The position numbers were made by a program, and so were the translations under genes. Shown here piece after piece: positions 5,904 through 13,863 of a stretch of 20,745 bases of DNA (positions are counted from its first letter, which is position 1; each line of letters opens with the position of its first letter). Under the pieces are notes generated by a model, which saw nothing but the letters and a program-made list of their open reading frames with translations, was not told the DNA's origin and ran no database searches. Source of the stretch: Thiotrichales bacterium (GTDB lineage: Bacteria; Pseudomonadota; Gammaproteobacteria; PS1; Pseudothioglobaceae). The stretch lies in assembly GCA_002711905.1 (NCBI GenBank), contig PASI01000026.1, positions 8,277-29,021 of the forward strand, written 5' to 3'.

Positions 5904-7259
5904 ATGGCTGAGGTTGAACTTACGAGTTTCGAAGTAAGTCTCCAAAATTTGATGATTGCACTTGAAGCATCTGACTATGATGAGGCTAAACATCAAATTA
6001 AAGAACTTCATCCGGGAGAAATTTCACTTTTGCTTGAAGCAATCCAGCCTAAGGATCGATCTGCTCTTTGGCCTAGTATTGAAATTTCAATTCAAGGAGA
6101 AATTTTAAAAGAGGTTAGTGAGGATGTTCAGTCTCAACTAATTAGTGAGATGACTGTTGACTCTCTTGTAAAAGCTACTGAGAAATTAGATACTGATGAC
6201 TTGGCTGACATCGTTCCGAATATGCCAGAGTCAGCTGTTCATAGTCTCTTATTGACTCTTGATTTTAAGCATCGGGAGCGTCTTAATAAGATTCTTAGCT
6301 ATCCAGAAGATTCAGCGGGTGGGTTAATGAATACTGACTTTATTACTGTCAGGCCAGATGTCTCGATTAGAGCTGTTATTAGATATTTAAGATTGCTTAA
6401 AGAAATGCCCGTTGATACCGATCAAGTTTTTGTTGTTGATCGAAATTTTAATTATCTAGGATCTTTATTAATAACCTCTTTGTTAACTGAAGAGCCTGAG
6501 AAAATGGTTGAGGCATTAATCAATAGTGATGTATCCAAGCCAGTTAGTGCTGATACTGACGAAGCAAAGGTTGCACTCTTATTTGAACAAAGAAATTTAA
6601 TCTCGGCTCCAGTAATTGATGAAAACAACCAGTTAGTTGGAAGAATTACGATTGATGATGTTGTTGACGTTATCCGTGATCAAGCTGAGCACTCAGTAAT
6701 GTCAATGGTTGGTTTAGACGAGGATGAGGATGTGTTTGCACCCATTATTCAGAGTTCAAAAAAAAGAAGTGTTTGGCTGGGCGTTAACTTAGTTACTGCT
6801 TTTATTGCGGTGTATTTTATTGGTCTTTTTGAGGCAACATTGCAACAGAAAATTGCTCTTGCAATTTTAATGCCCGTTGTTGCTAGTATGGGAGGCATTG
6901 CAGGAACTCAAACTCTGATTATCGTAACTCGAGGCATTGCAACTGGAAGGGTGACAACTGCAAATATTAAGACCTTAATCAACAAAGAGGTTGCGCTAAG
7001 TGGATTAAATGGAATTATTTGGTCTATAGTAATTGGCCTTATTACTTATTATTGGTTTGCTGACTTACTTTTAAGTCTTATCATCGCTCTTGCAATTATT
7101 ACTAATTTGGTTGTTGCCGCTTTTTCAGGTGCTTTTTTACCGTTACTTCTAACGAAGCTAAAGATTGACCCTGCACTAGCTGGCGGAGTTATTTTGACAA
7201 CAATTACTGATGTTATTGGTTTTGTTGCATTTTTAGGGCTCGCTGCGTTATTTATCTAA
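5904..7259 (+). CDS. mgtE: Magnesium transporter MgtE
   Basis: A Mg2+ channel/transporter of the inner membrane. From ATG 5904 it has 451 residues, the usual length. Order: N-terminal helical superhelix domain (about 1-125), two CBS domains (about 139-255, sensing cytosolic Mg2+ in the family), a linker helix, and five membrane segments from about residue 288 to the end. The signature GGIAGTQ lies near residue 330, preceded by PVVASM, and forms part of the Mg2+ pore. The frame is open back to TTG 5871, but that start lies inside the 3' arm of a stem-loop, so the ATG beginning MAEVEL is preferred; neither has a clear Shine-Dalgarno. The DUF2007 gene follows after 17 bases, heading a likely operon that runs to 9741. 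Confidence 0.94.
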   Translation: MAEVELTSFEVSLQNLMIALEASDYDEAKHQIKELHPGEISLLLEAIQPKDRSALWPSIEISIQGEILKEVSEDVQSQLISEMTVDSLVKATEKLDTDDLADIVPNMPESAVHSLLLTLDFKHRERLNKILSYPEDSAGGLMNTDFITVRPDVSIRAVIRYLRLLKEMPVDTDQVFVVDRNFNYLGSLLITSLLTEEPEKMVEALINSDVSKPVSADTDEAKVALLFEQRNLISAPVIDENNQLVGRITIDDVVDVIRDQAEHSVMSMVGLDEDEDVFAPIIQSSKKRSVWLGVNLVTAFIAVYFIGLFEATLQQKIALAILMPVVASMGGIAGTQTLIIVTRGIATGRVTTANIKTLINKEVALSGLNGIIWSIVIGLITYYWFADLLLSLIIALAIITNLVVAAFSGAFLPLLLTKLKIDPALAGGVILTTITDVIGFVAFLGLAALFI

Positions 7260-7276
7260 TAAGTTACTTCACTTAA

Positions 7277-7594
7277 ATGAAACTTATTTACACCCACGAA
7301 AATCGAATTATGGCTCTTAATGTAAGGAATGTTCTTATGAATCATGGTTTCGATGTCTCTCTAAATAACGAGTTTGCCTCAAGTGCCTCCGGTGGTTTAG
7401 CTCCTGTCGATACCTGGCCTGAGTTGTGGTTATTAAATAATGACGACTTTGATAGGGCTAAAAAAGTGATTGACACAATTACTAATGAAGCTGTCTTAGC
7501 TAAATGGCAATGCAAAAGCTGTCATGAAGAGAATGATTCATCCTTTGATTATTGCTGGCAATGTCATACAGAGAGTACTCAATCAATTAAATAA
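7277..7594 (+). CDS. DUF2007 domain protein with C-terminal zinc ribbon
   Basis: A 105-residue protein. The N-terminal 70 residues, starting MKLIYTHENRIMALNVRNVL and containing a W-P-E-L-W-L-L stretch, fit the DUF2007 family (a small GlnB-like ferredoxin fold, described as a putative signal-transducing domain). The C-terminus carries WQCKSC and YCWQC (C79, C82, C93, C96), a C-x2-C-x10-C-x2-C zinc ribbon of RanBP2-like spacing. It probably binds zinc and perhaps a protein or nucleic acid; the substrate is unknown. It lies 17 bases after mgtE and 15 before a LysE-type gene, with no Shine-Dalgarno, so translation may depend on upstream ribosomes. Confidence 0.7.
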   Translation: MKLIYTHENRIMALNVRNVLMNHGFDVSLNNEFASSASGGLAPVDTWPELWLLNNDDFDRAKKVIDTITNEAVLAKWQCKSCHEENDSSFDYCWQCHTESTQSIK

Positions 7595-7609
7595 TAAGAA
7601 AATAGAATT

Positions 7610-8230
7610 ATGGAACTTACTGTCTGGCTTGGTTTATTAGCATCAGCTCTTTTTATAAGTATTTCTCCAGGCCCTGGAGCCATATTTTCAATAAGCCAAG
7701 GAACACAATACGGTTTAAGAAGGGCTTTATTTTCAGTCATTGGATTGCAATTAGGTCTAACTAGTCAAATTCTATTTTTACTTTTTGGCTTGGGTGTTTT
7801 GATCGATGAATTCCCATCTATTTTTATCGTAATAAAAGTGCTTGGTATGATCTATTTAATCACACTAGGGATTATGCAGTGGTTTAAAAGGATTGAACAA
7901 ATATCTACCCCAGAAGAAGAAATACAGGTTGTTTTTAGTCCATTAAAAGGCCTTCTACAGGGTTTCTTCGTAAATTTAACCAACATTAAAGGTACCGTCT
8001 TTTTTCTTGCGCTGATCCCACTTTTTATCAATTTAACAGCACTTAAACTCTCAACGTGTATCATTTTTATTTCGACATTAATAGGGATCGATTTTTTGGT
8101 CATGATGGGATATGTAACACTTGCGGAAATATCGAAGACTTTACTATCAGACCCTAAAAAAATATTGTGGCAAAATAGACTTACCGGCTCAACGTTGATC
8201 CTGGTTGGATTAATTATGGGCACTACTTAA
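7610..8230 (+). CDS. LysE/RhtB family exporter (first copy)
   Basis: A 206-residue integral membrane protein of the LysE/RhtB superfamily, which exports amino acids such as lysine, threonine or homoserine across the inner membrane. The N-terminal membrane segment ends in the family signature SISPGPG (residues 17-23). Five to six hydrophobic segments are seen, with N-L-T-N-I-K-G-T-V-F-F-L in the middle, the place of the usual NPK motif. The substrate cannot be inferred. It has no visible Shine-Dalgarno, lies 15 bases after the DUF2007 gene and 13 before the VOC gene. A second, different LysE-type gene follows beyond the VOC gene; the two share family motifs but little other sequence, so they are not a recent duplication. 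Confidence 0.85.
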   Translation: MELTVWLGLLASALFISISPGPGAIFSISQGTQYGLRRALFSVIGLQLGLTSQILFLLFGLGVLIDEFPSIFIVIKVLGMIYLITLGIMQWFKRIEQISTPEEEIQVVFSPLKGLLQGFFVNLTNIKGTVFFLALIPLFINLTALKLSTCIIFISTLIGIDFLVMMGYVTLAEISKTLLSDPKKILWQNRLTGSTLILVGLIMGTT

Positions 8231-8243
8231 TTAATAATATATT

Positions 8244-8654
8244 ATGAGTATCTTTCATTTAGCATTTACAGTCAGTGATCTTGATTCTGCTAGGCAGTTC
8301 TATGGAGAACTTTTGGGTTGCAATGAAGGAAGAAGTTCAGATACATGGGTTGACTTTGATTTTTTTGGAAACCAACTATCATTGCATGTAGGTGTAGCCG
8401 TACATAACAATAATACGAGTTCTAAGGTTGATGAAATTACTGTTCCTATGCCTCATTTTGGCTGTGTATTGGAATGGGGTAGTTTTTATGATTTAGCATC
8501 TAAGCTTCAATCAAAAGGGATGGAATTTATTATCAGCCCTTCAGTTCGATTTAAAGGTTTAGCGGGTGAGCAAGCAACCATGTTTTTCGAGGATTATTCA
8601 GGAAATGCACTTGAATTTAAGGCCTATCGAAACCCTTCTGAAGTATTTACTTAA
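8244..8654 (+). CDS. VOC (glyoxalase/dioxygenase) superfamily protein
   Basis: A 136-residue protein of the vicinal oxygen chelate fold. It starts MSIFHLAFTVSDLDSARQFY, the standard opening of a VOC module, and ends with FEDYSGNALEFKAY, the standard closing strand. Candidate metal ligands are H5, H71 (in MPHFG) and E124, so the metal site appears complete in a dimer. Members include glyoxalase I, extradiol dioxygenases and fosfomycin or bleomycin resistance proteins; the length and sequence do not decide which. It sits between two LysE-type exporters, which hints at handling of a small, perhaps amino-acid-like or electrophilic compound, but this is only context. Confidence 0.82.
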   Translation: MSIFHLAFTVSDLDSARQFYGELLGCNEGRSSDTWVDFDFFGNQLSLHVGVAVHNNNTSSKVDEITVPMPHFGCVLEWGSFYDLASKLQSKGMEFIISPSVRFKGLAGEQATMFFEDYSGNALEFKAYRNPSEVFT

Positions 8655-8673
8655 ACAATTATGAAGCTTAACA

Positions 8674-9303
8674 ATGTTTGATGTTTTGACTCTAGAAACA
8701 ATCATTGCTTTTATTGCAGCTTCGGTTGTATTGAGCTTTGTGCCTGGTCCGGATAATATTTTTGTTATGACACAGTCAGCTTTAAAAGGCTGGAGAGTTG
8801 GCTTCTATACAACTCTCGGGCTTTGTACAGGTTTAATAGGACACACTTTTTTGGTGGCTGTTGGAGTGAGTGTTATTTTTCAAACCAGTGCCATTGCGTT
8901 TAATGGTTTGAAAATTATGGGTGCATGCTATCTTGTTTATTTAGGCTGGTTGTCTCTAAAAAATAAGGAACTAGTTATTGGAGAGAGTAAAGAAAAACGT
9001 ACCAATAAATCCTATTACATCACTGGCATAGTTATGAATCTAACCAATCCAAAGGTTGCTCTTTTCTTTTTGGTTTTTTTGCCTCAATTTGTTGATGTTA
9101 ACAGAGGTAGTGTGAGCATTCAAATAGCTCTGTTTGGAATTTTATTTATTTTGAGTGCACTATGTGTTTTTACATCCATTGCATATCTTGGAAGTTCTCT
9201 AGAGAGATTTCTTAAAAAGTCAAAATCAGTAGGAAATAATATAAATAAGCTTGCTGCTTTTGTTTATTTTGCTCTTGCAATTAACTTATTTTTTGTTTCA
9301 TAA
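8674..9303 (+). CDS. LysE/RhtB family exporter (second copy)
   Basis: A 209-residue inner-membrane protein of the LysE/RhtB family. The first membrane segment leads into FVPGPDNIFVMTQ (residues 22-34), the RhtB-type signature. GLKIMGACYLVYLGW (about 78-92) and the NPK motif in N-L-T-N-P-K-V-A-L-F-F (about 121-131) are canonical, so it is a closer match to RhtB than the first copy. It probably exports an amino acid or homoserine-like compound. It lies 19 bases after the VOC gene and 18 before a GNAT gene. The ATG at 8674 has no Shine-Dalgarno. Substrate unknown. Confidence 0.88.
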   Translation: MFDVLTLETIIAFIAASVVLSFVPGPDNIFVMTQSALKGWRVGFYTTLGLCTGLIGHTFLVAVGVSVIFQTSAIAFNGLKIMGACYLVYLGWLSLKNKELVIGESKEKRTNKSYYITGIVMNLTNPKVALFFLVFLPQFVDVNRGSVSIQIALFGILFILSALCVFTSIAYLGSSLERFLKKSKSVGNNINKLAAFVYFALAINLFFVS

Positions 9304-9321
9304 CAATCAAGAAGTAGTTAT

Positions 9322-9741
9322 ATGAATATTGAATCCAAAATTTGTGATTACAAGAATAATGAAGAGGATATCTGCAAAATAAGGTTTGAGGTTTTTGTCG
9401 ATGAGCAGAATGTGCCAGAGGAGCTTGAAATTGATGGTTTAGATGATGAGGCAAAGCATGTGCTGGCTTATATTGATGATGAGCCAATTGGAACTGGAAG
9501 GATATTAAGTGATGGACACATTGGAAGGGTTGCAGTTCTGAAAAAGTATCGTGGACTTGGAATTGGTAAGTCCATCATGAAAGAGCTTATCGATTGGGCT
9601 CAAAAAAACAATCTTGAAAAGCTTTGGTTATCATCCCAATGGCATGCACATAGTTTTTATCTAGATCTTGGATTTGTATGCGAGGGTGAGGTATATGAAG
9701 AAGCTGGTATTGACCATATCAAAATGAATAGAGCCCTCTAG
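9322..9741 (+). CDS. GNAT family N-acetyltransferase, ElaA-like
   Basis: A 139-residue acetyltransferase. The opening IRFEVFVDEQNVPEELEIDG (residues 20-39) is the hallmark of the ElaA/YjcF-type branch of GNAT. GRVAVLKKYRGLGIGKSIM (68-86) forms beta4 and the acetyl-CoA pyrophosphate loop, with the R-G-L-G-I-G signature intact. SSQWHAHSFYLDLGFVCEG near residues 114-132 is the usual C-terminal half. The substrate is unknown; both small molecules and protein amino groups are possible. It is the last gene of the mgtE to GNAT run. An AT-rich inverted repeat follows before the convergent HxlR gene. Confidence 0.88.
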   Translation: MNIESKICDYKNNEEDICKIRFEVFVDEQNVPEELEIDGLDDEAKHVLAYIDDEPIGTGRILSDGHIGRVAVLKKYRGLGIGKSIMKELIDWAQKNNLEKLWLSSQWHAHSFYLDLGFVCEGEVYEEAGIDHIKMNRAL

Positions 9742-9785
9742 AGATAAATGAGATCAGACTGGTTAGATCAAAAATTGACATCGAG

Positions 9786-9818
9786 AAATCAAATTCATTT
9801 TTTAAATTAGTTTGATTT
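9786..9818. terminator. Possible bidirectional terminator between convergent genes
   Basis: AAATCAAA (9786-9793) and TTTGATTT (9811-9818) form an 8-bp inverted repeat with a 17-base AT-rich loop, lying between the end of the GNAT gene and the end of the HxlR gene. The stem has only one G-C pair and neither side has a clean U-tract, so termination strength is doubtful. Confidence 0.3.
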
Positions 9819-9850
9819 TAACACCATAAAAAAATAGATCTAATTTAAAG

Positions 9851-10159
9851 TTATTTTTTACTCGCCCAGTTACAAAGCTCAGTAAGTACTGGGATTCCAG
9901 ATTTTCCAAAGGCAGTCAAGGAGTATTCAACTTTAGGTGGAATAACCTCATAAACTTTTCGTTTTATAAGATTATCATTTGACATTTCTTTTAGTTGTTT
10001 AGAGAGCATTTGTTGAGTAATATCCCCAACAGCTCTCTGAAGTTCTCCAAAACGCATTTTTTTTTGGGACAATTGCCAGAGAATGCAAAGTTTCCACTTC
10101 CCTCCAATAAGTTTTATAGCAGCAGTTGCAGGGGATTCATTTGTTTTAATTTTTCTCAT
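9851..10159 (-). CDS. HxlR family winged-helix transcriptional regulator
   Basis: A 102-residue DNA-binding protein. It contains AAIKLIGGKWKLCILWQL (residues 13-30), RFGELQRAV, the recognition-helix segment QQMLSKQLKEM, and YSLTAFGKS, all standard for HxlR/MarR-like winged helices. Many redox-sensing members have a Cys just before the Pro near the N-terminus; here that position is Ser (S9-P10), and the only cysteines are C25 and C96. It may therefore sense something other than electrophiles through that residue, or be a Cys-independent repressor. It is divergent from an MDR oxidoreductase gene with a 108-base gap, the classic regulator-target pair for this family, and probably also represses itself. 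No Shine-Dalgarno precedes the ATG. Confidence 0.9.
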   Translation of the reverse strand: MRKIKTNESPATAAIKLIGGKWKLCILWQLSQKKMRFGELQRAVGDITQQMLSKQLKEMSNDNLIKRKVYEVIPPKVEYSLTAFGKSGIPVLTELCNWASKK

Positions 10160-10200
10160 AACAGTATGATATTAGTTAGTAGTATTAATTAAGTTTGTAC

Positions 10201-10228
10201 TTGTATATTTGTAATATACCACTAAAAT
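10201..10228 (+). promoter_or_regulatory. Promoter of the MDR gene with an embedded inverted repeat (likely HxlR-type operator)
   Basis: TTGTAT at 10201-10206 and TAAAAT at 10223-10228 with a 16-base spacer form a fair sigma-70 promoter, 40 bases before the MDR start. GTATAT (10203-10208) and ATATAC (10214-10219), five bases apart, form a perfect inverted repeat overlapping the -35 and spacer. A repressor bound there would block the promoter. The adjacent HxlR-type gene is the natural candidate. The site is AT-rich, so chance is possible. Confidence 0.5.
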
Positions 10229-10267
10229 ACATTGCTTTCAAATTAATCTATTTAGAGGTGTAAATAA

Positions 10268-11281
10268 ATGAAGTCATTAATGATTACAAAGTACGGAGAT
10301 ATTAATTCTAGTTTAGAGAAGCAAGAAGTAGCAAAACCAATAATTGAAGCAAATCAAATCTTAATCAAAACATTTTCATCAAGTTTTAATCCATATGATT
10401 ACAAAATTGTCAGAGGTGATTTTAAAGCCATGGGCAAAATCTCCTTTCCTATAGGAATTGGAAGGGATGTGAGCGGCATTGTGGAAGAGGTAGGCAAGAG
10501 CGTAACAAAGTTTAAGATTGGAGACAAGGTCTATACAAGACCTAATGAGAGCTTTGTTGGTACTATGGCTGAATATGTTGTATCTAATGTTGAAGATACT
10601 GCTCTAATGCCCTCAAATCTAAACTTTGATGAGTCTGCAAGCATCCCTCTTGTGGGGCTTACTTCCTACCAGGCGCTTGTAGATATAGCAAAACTCTCAA
10701 AGGGCGAAAGTATATTGATTCACGCTGGATCTGGAGGTATTGGTACCTTTGCTATTCAGCTTGCCAAACATCTTGGAGCGAAAGTGACCACAACCACAAG
10801 TACTAAAAATATTTCATTTGTTAAAAGCTTAGGGGCTGATAAAGTGATTGATTACACTTCGAAAAACTACCTTGATGAAGGAGCTGTATTTGATGTGGTC
10901 TATGACACTCTGGGCGGTAATTACACTCTAGACTCATTTAAAGTCCTTAAGAATGGAGGCAGAGTAGTATCTATTGCAGGAGTTATTGATAGTATTACCG
11001 CTGAACAATTTGGCTTAAACAAGTTTATTCGAATAATCTTATCTTTTCAAGCAAGAAAAGTTACTAAAGTTGCAGCAAAGATGAATGCTATGTATAGATT
11101 TCTATTTATGTCTCCTAGTGGCGATCAGCTTGAGAAGCTGGCAAAGTTATATGAATCTGGCTCAATCAAGCCCTTGGTAGATAAAGTTTATAAGTTTGAT
11201 GAAAGCATACAGGCTCTTGAGTATTTAGCCAAAGGGCGCGCAAAAGGCAAAGTTATTGTGAAAATAAGAGATGATATTTAA
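10268..11281 (+). CDS. MDR family NADP-dependent oxidoreductase (quinone-reductase-like)
   Basis: A 337-residue medium-chain dehydrogenase/reductase. The GroES-like N-terminal half (about 1-120) has FNPYDYKIVRG and G-I-G-R-D-V-S-G-I-V-E-E-V-G. The Rossmann half has HAGSGGIGTFAIQLAK (about 152-167), the NADPH-binding turn with the quinone-reductase form. The protein contains no cysteine, so neither catalytic nor structural zinc can be bound by Cys, as expected of the zinc-free quinone oxidoreductase/enoyl reductase branch. Likely activity is NADPH-dependent reduction of quinones or reactive alkenals. AGAGGTG at 10254-10260 lies seven bases before the ATG. It is divergent from an HxlR repressor, so it is probably inducible. 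It does not resemble AcuI, although dmdA is next door. Confidence 0.88.
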   Translation: MKSLMITKYGDINSSLEKQEVAKPIIEANQILIKTFSSSFNPYDYKIVRGDFKAMGKISFPIGIGRDVSGIVEEVGKSVTKFKIGDKVYTRPNESFVGTMAEYVVSNVEDTALMPSNLNFDESASIPLVGLTSYQALVDIAKLSKGESILIHAGSGGIGTFAIQLAKHLGAKVTTTTSTKNISFVKSLGADKVIDYTSKNYLDEGAVFDVVYDTLGGNYTLDSFKVLKNGGRVVSIAGVIDSITAEQFGLNKFIRIILSFQARKVTKVAAKMNAMYRFLFMSPSGDQLEKLAKLYESGSIKPLVDKVYKFDESIQALEYLAKGRAKGKVIVKIRDDI

Positions 11282-11283
11282 AT

Positions 11284-12399
11284 CTAATTGAAGGGAATCG
11301 AGGTCACTTTTGCTGACCTTGTTCCCCAGGGTGTTTCAACCATCACTTCTGAGTCAATTTCATTATGACTATTGTTAATTGTTGCCATCGCCATATTTAT
11401 TTTTAATCTCGGTGAATAGGCCGCACTTGAAACTTTGCCACATGTTTGATTATTACTCATTACCTTCCATGGGCTGGCACATCCTCCAATAAATGGGTCC
11501 CCCTCAACAACGAGTCCAACGAGCTTTTTCTTAACCCCTTCGGAGCGTATTTTGTGCAGCGCTTTTCTACTGAGATATTCAGCTTCTTTATCAAGTTGAC
11601 AAAAATTACCTAACGGGAGTTCTAACGGATTACTATTGATATCCATGTCGTTACCCCAAGAAAAAAGACCTGATTCCACTCTTTCAATATTATTTGGTGT
11701 TCCTGGCTTGATGTCATATTTTTTTCCAGCATTAGCAACTATATCCCAAAGTTTATTCCCTTGAGAGCCATCACGAAGGTAGAGTTCAAAGCCCCCTTGC
11801 TTACTCCAACCAGATTTTTGAACAATTAGTGGGATTCCTTCTAATTCATATTCTTTAAAAAAGAAGTACTTAATGTCTTTAACCCATTCACCAAATAAAT
11901 CAATCATTAAAGGTAAGTGGTTTGGTCCTTGGATTGCCAAGGGAGAAACATCTGGTTCACAGATTTGAACATTCCATCCAAGGCCACATGCTAATCCTTT
12001 AGTCCAAAGCAGAACGTCGCTATCAGCAATTGAAAGCCAAAAGTGACCTTCACCCAATCTTAAAATAATAGGGTCATTAATGATTCCTGCATCCTCATCA
12101 GTAATTAGTGCATATTTTCCTTGACCGATTTGTAATTTAGATAGGTCTCTTGAAGTAATATATTCAACAAATCTATAGGCATCAGTTCCTGTTATTTCAA
12201 CTTGACGCTCTGCTGCTACGTCCCACATGGTGACGTTATTCATTAAGTTCCAATAATCAGCCTCAGAGCCTTCATAAGAGGTAGGCATAATCATGTGATT
12301 ATAAATTGTAAAAGTTTTGGCACCGGCTCTTAGAGTAGACTCATAATAAGGAGATTTCCTTAAGCGGTCTGAAAGCGTAAAGTTGACATGTCCATCCAT
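11284..12399 (-). CDS. dmdA: Dimethylsulfoniopropionate (DMSP) demethylase
   Basis: DmdA moves a methyl group from DMSP to tetrahydrofolate, giving 3-methylmercaptopropionate and 5-methyl-THF. The protein has 371 residues, as in SAR11 DmdA, and belongs to the GcvT-fold family. Segments that separate DmdA from glycine-cleavage T protein are present: FTLSDRLRKSPYYES (7-21), TIYNHMIMP (31-39), WDVAAERQVEI (59-69), ADSDVLLWTKGLA (125-137), SGWSKQGGFELY (196-207) and IERVESGLFSWGND (238-251). The start is fixed by GGGAG at 12407-12411, seven bases upstream. A promoter-like pair lies at 12462-12489, so it is probably transcribed on its own. The stop is two bases from that of the convergent MDR gene. 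No dmdB, dmdC or dmdD is in the window. Another THF-dependent demethylase remains possible. Confidence 0.87.
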   Translation of the reverse strand: MDGHVNFTLSDRLRKSPYYESTLRAGAKTFTIYNHMIMPTSYEGSEADYWNLMNNVTMWDVAAERQVEITGTDAYRFVEYITSRDLSKLQIGQGKYALITDEDAGIINDPIILRLGEGHFWLSIADSDVLLWTKGLACGLGWNVQICEPDVSPLAIQGPNHLPLMIDLFGEWVKDIKYFFFKEYELEGIPLIVQKSGWSKQGGFELYLRDGSQGNKLWDIVANAGKKYDIKPGTPNNIERVESGLFSWGNDMDINSNPLELPLGNFCQLDKEAEYLSRKALHKIRSEGVKKKLVGLVVEGDPFIGGCASPWKVMSNNQTCGKVSSAAYSPRLKINMAMATINNSHNEIDSEVMVETPWGTRSAKVTSIPFN

Positions 12400-12461
12400 T
12401 GAATTACTCCCGGTTATGAGATAAGTCCTCAGTTGGTCTTACAAAGGTAAAAAAATTGTAT

Positions 12462-12489
12462 TTTATACCTTATTATTAAGAGCTTTCAA
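12462..12489 (-). promoter_or_regulatory. Candidate sigma-70 promoter of dmdA
   Basis: On the minus strand TTGAAA (12484-12489) and TATAAA (12462-12467) are separated by 16 bases. A start near 12455 would leave a 5' UTR of about 55 nt with the GGGAG ribosome binding site. It lies just after the phosphomannomutase stop codon, whose last base is 12490. Confidence 0.5.
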
Positions 12490-13863
12490 CTATAAAGCAT
12501 TAGCTGGAATTTCGCAAGATTGAAGCCATTGTTTAAATTTTTCTTGTATTTCTATTAGTGCAGTATTGTCTTTCGCTTCAAAGCGTAAAACTAAACAAGG
12601 TGTTGTATTAGAAGGCCTAACAAGTCCCCAGCAGTCCTCATAGTCTACTCTTACGCCATCAATGGTGTTGATGTTGGCACCAGGAAAATCTATATTACTT
12701 GATAAGGCATCCATTGCATCGAACTGTTGACCATGTTTGTCAAAGTTGATGTTGATTTCAGGGGTGCTTAAGTTAACTGGCAATTCATCAAACAGCTCAG
12801 AGCAAGACTTATCACTATTAGAGACTATTTCTAAGAGCCTTGCTGCTGTGTATAAAGCGTCGTCGAATCCATACCAGCGCTCTTTAAAGAATATATGACC
12901 TGACATTTCACCGGCTAAATCTGCACCAGTCTCTTTAAGCTTCTTTTTAATGAAGCTATGCCCAGTCCTAGACATTATTGGCTCACCTCCAAACTCAAGA
13001 ATGACTTTAGGCAAAAGTGAAGTGCATTTAACATCAAAGATAATTTTTGCTCCTTTGTTGCGGCTTAGTACATCTTTTGCGTAAAGCATCATTTGCTGAT
13101 CTGCCCAAACCACTCGACCTTTGTTGTCTATCAATCCCAATCTGTCACCATCTCCATCAAAGGCAAGTCCTAGGTCAGCACCTGTCTCGATAACCTCTTG
13201 AATTAGATCCTCTAAATTTTCAGGTTTCGAGGGGTCTGGATGGTGATTAGGAAATCTTCCATCAACTAGACAAAATAGTTTAGAAATTTTTACTCCTAAA
13301 GTCTCAAATAGTTGAGGAGCTATATTCCCCGCAACTCCATTTCCACAATCGATGACAACTTTCAGCTCTTTTTCTAATTGTATGTCTGATTTAATTGTAT
13401 CTATATAGTCCTGATCAATATTGATAGAGGTCGATGTTCCATGTCCATTTGTGAAATCATTTTCTAAAATTCTTGAATATAGAGCTTGAATTCTCTCAGC
13501 AGAGAGGGTCTCTCCCGCGATCATAATCTTTAATCCATTGTATTCAGCTGGATTATGTGATCCTGTAATCATGACGCCAGATGAGGCAGCTTTAGTATAT
13601 GTCGCGAAATAGACAACTGGTGACGGAACCATGCCTATGTTAACGACATGGCATCCACTCTCAATAAGTCCTGAAATTAATGCCTCAGATAGCTCAGGTC
13701 CAGAAAGGCGACCATCCCTTCCAACTACGACTCCTCTCTCACCCATAGCAATTGACTCGCTACCAACTGCTTTGCCAATTAATTTAACTATATCAGACGT
13801 AAGCTCCGTCTCAACAATACCTCTAATGTCATATGCTTTGAAGATTGAACTTGGAATATTCAT
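12490..13863 (-). CDS. Phosphomannomutase/phosphoglucomutase (AlgC type)
   Basis: A 457-residue alpha-D-phosphohexomutase that interconverts 1- and 6-phosphates of mannose or glucose, supplying sugar nucleotides for exopolysaccharide and LPS. All four family motifs are intact: the phosphoserine loop TGSHNP (S102), the metal-binding loop DGDGDR (236-241), the sugar-specificity loop GEMSGH (318-323), and the phosphate-binding R-P-S-N-T-T-P near residue 422. The N-terminal KAYDIRG is typical of the bifunctional PMM/PGM group, while the E-M-S-G sugar loop fits dual specificity. No Shine-Dalgarno precedes the ATG at 13863. It faces aceE across a 301-base gap and is followed by dmdA after 90 bases. 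Confidence 0.92.
   Translation of the reverse strand: MNIPSSIFKAYDIRGIVETELTSDIVKLIGKAVGSESIAMGERGVVVGRDGRLSGPELSEALISGLIESGCHVVNIGMVPSPVVYFATYTKAASSGVMITGSHNPAEYNGLKIMIAGETLSAERIQALYSRILENDFTNGHGTSTSINIDQDYIDTIKSDIQLEKELKVVIDCGNGVAGNIAPQLFETLGVKISKLFCLVDGRFPNHHPDPSKPENLEDLIQEVIETGADLGLAFDGDGDRLGLIDNKGRVVWADQQMMLYAKDVLSRNKGAKIIFDVKCTSLLPKVILEFGGEPIMSRTGHSFIKKKLKETGADLAGEMSGHIFFKERWYGFDDALYTAARLLEIVSNSDKSCSELFDELPVNLSTPEININFDKHGQQFDAMDALSSNIDFPGANINTIDGVRVDYEDCWGLVRPSNTTPCLVLRFEAKDNTALIEIQEKFKQWLQSCEIPANAL

Noticed and set aside
10268..11281. MDR gene as AcuI (acryloyl-CoA reductase), which is often next to dmdA.
   Set aside because: Its N-terminal and linker segments resemble zinc-free quinone oxidoreductases, it is convergent with dmdA rather than in one operon, and it pairs with an HxlR regulator.
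11284..12399. Glycine-cleavage T protein (GcvT).
   Set aside because: Same fold, but the DmdA-type segments TIYNHM, ADSDV and GWSKQGG are present and there is no gcvH or gcvP nearby.
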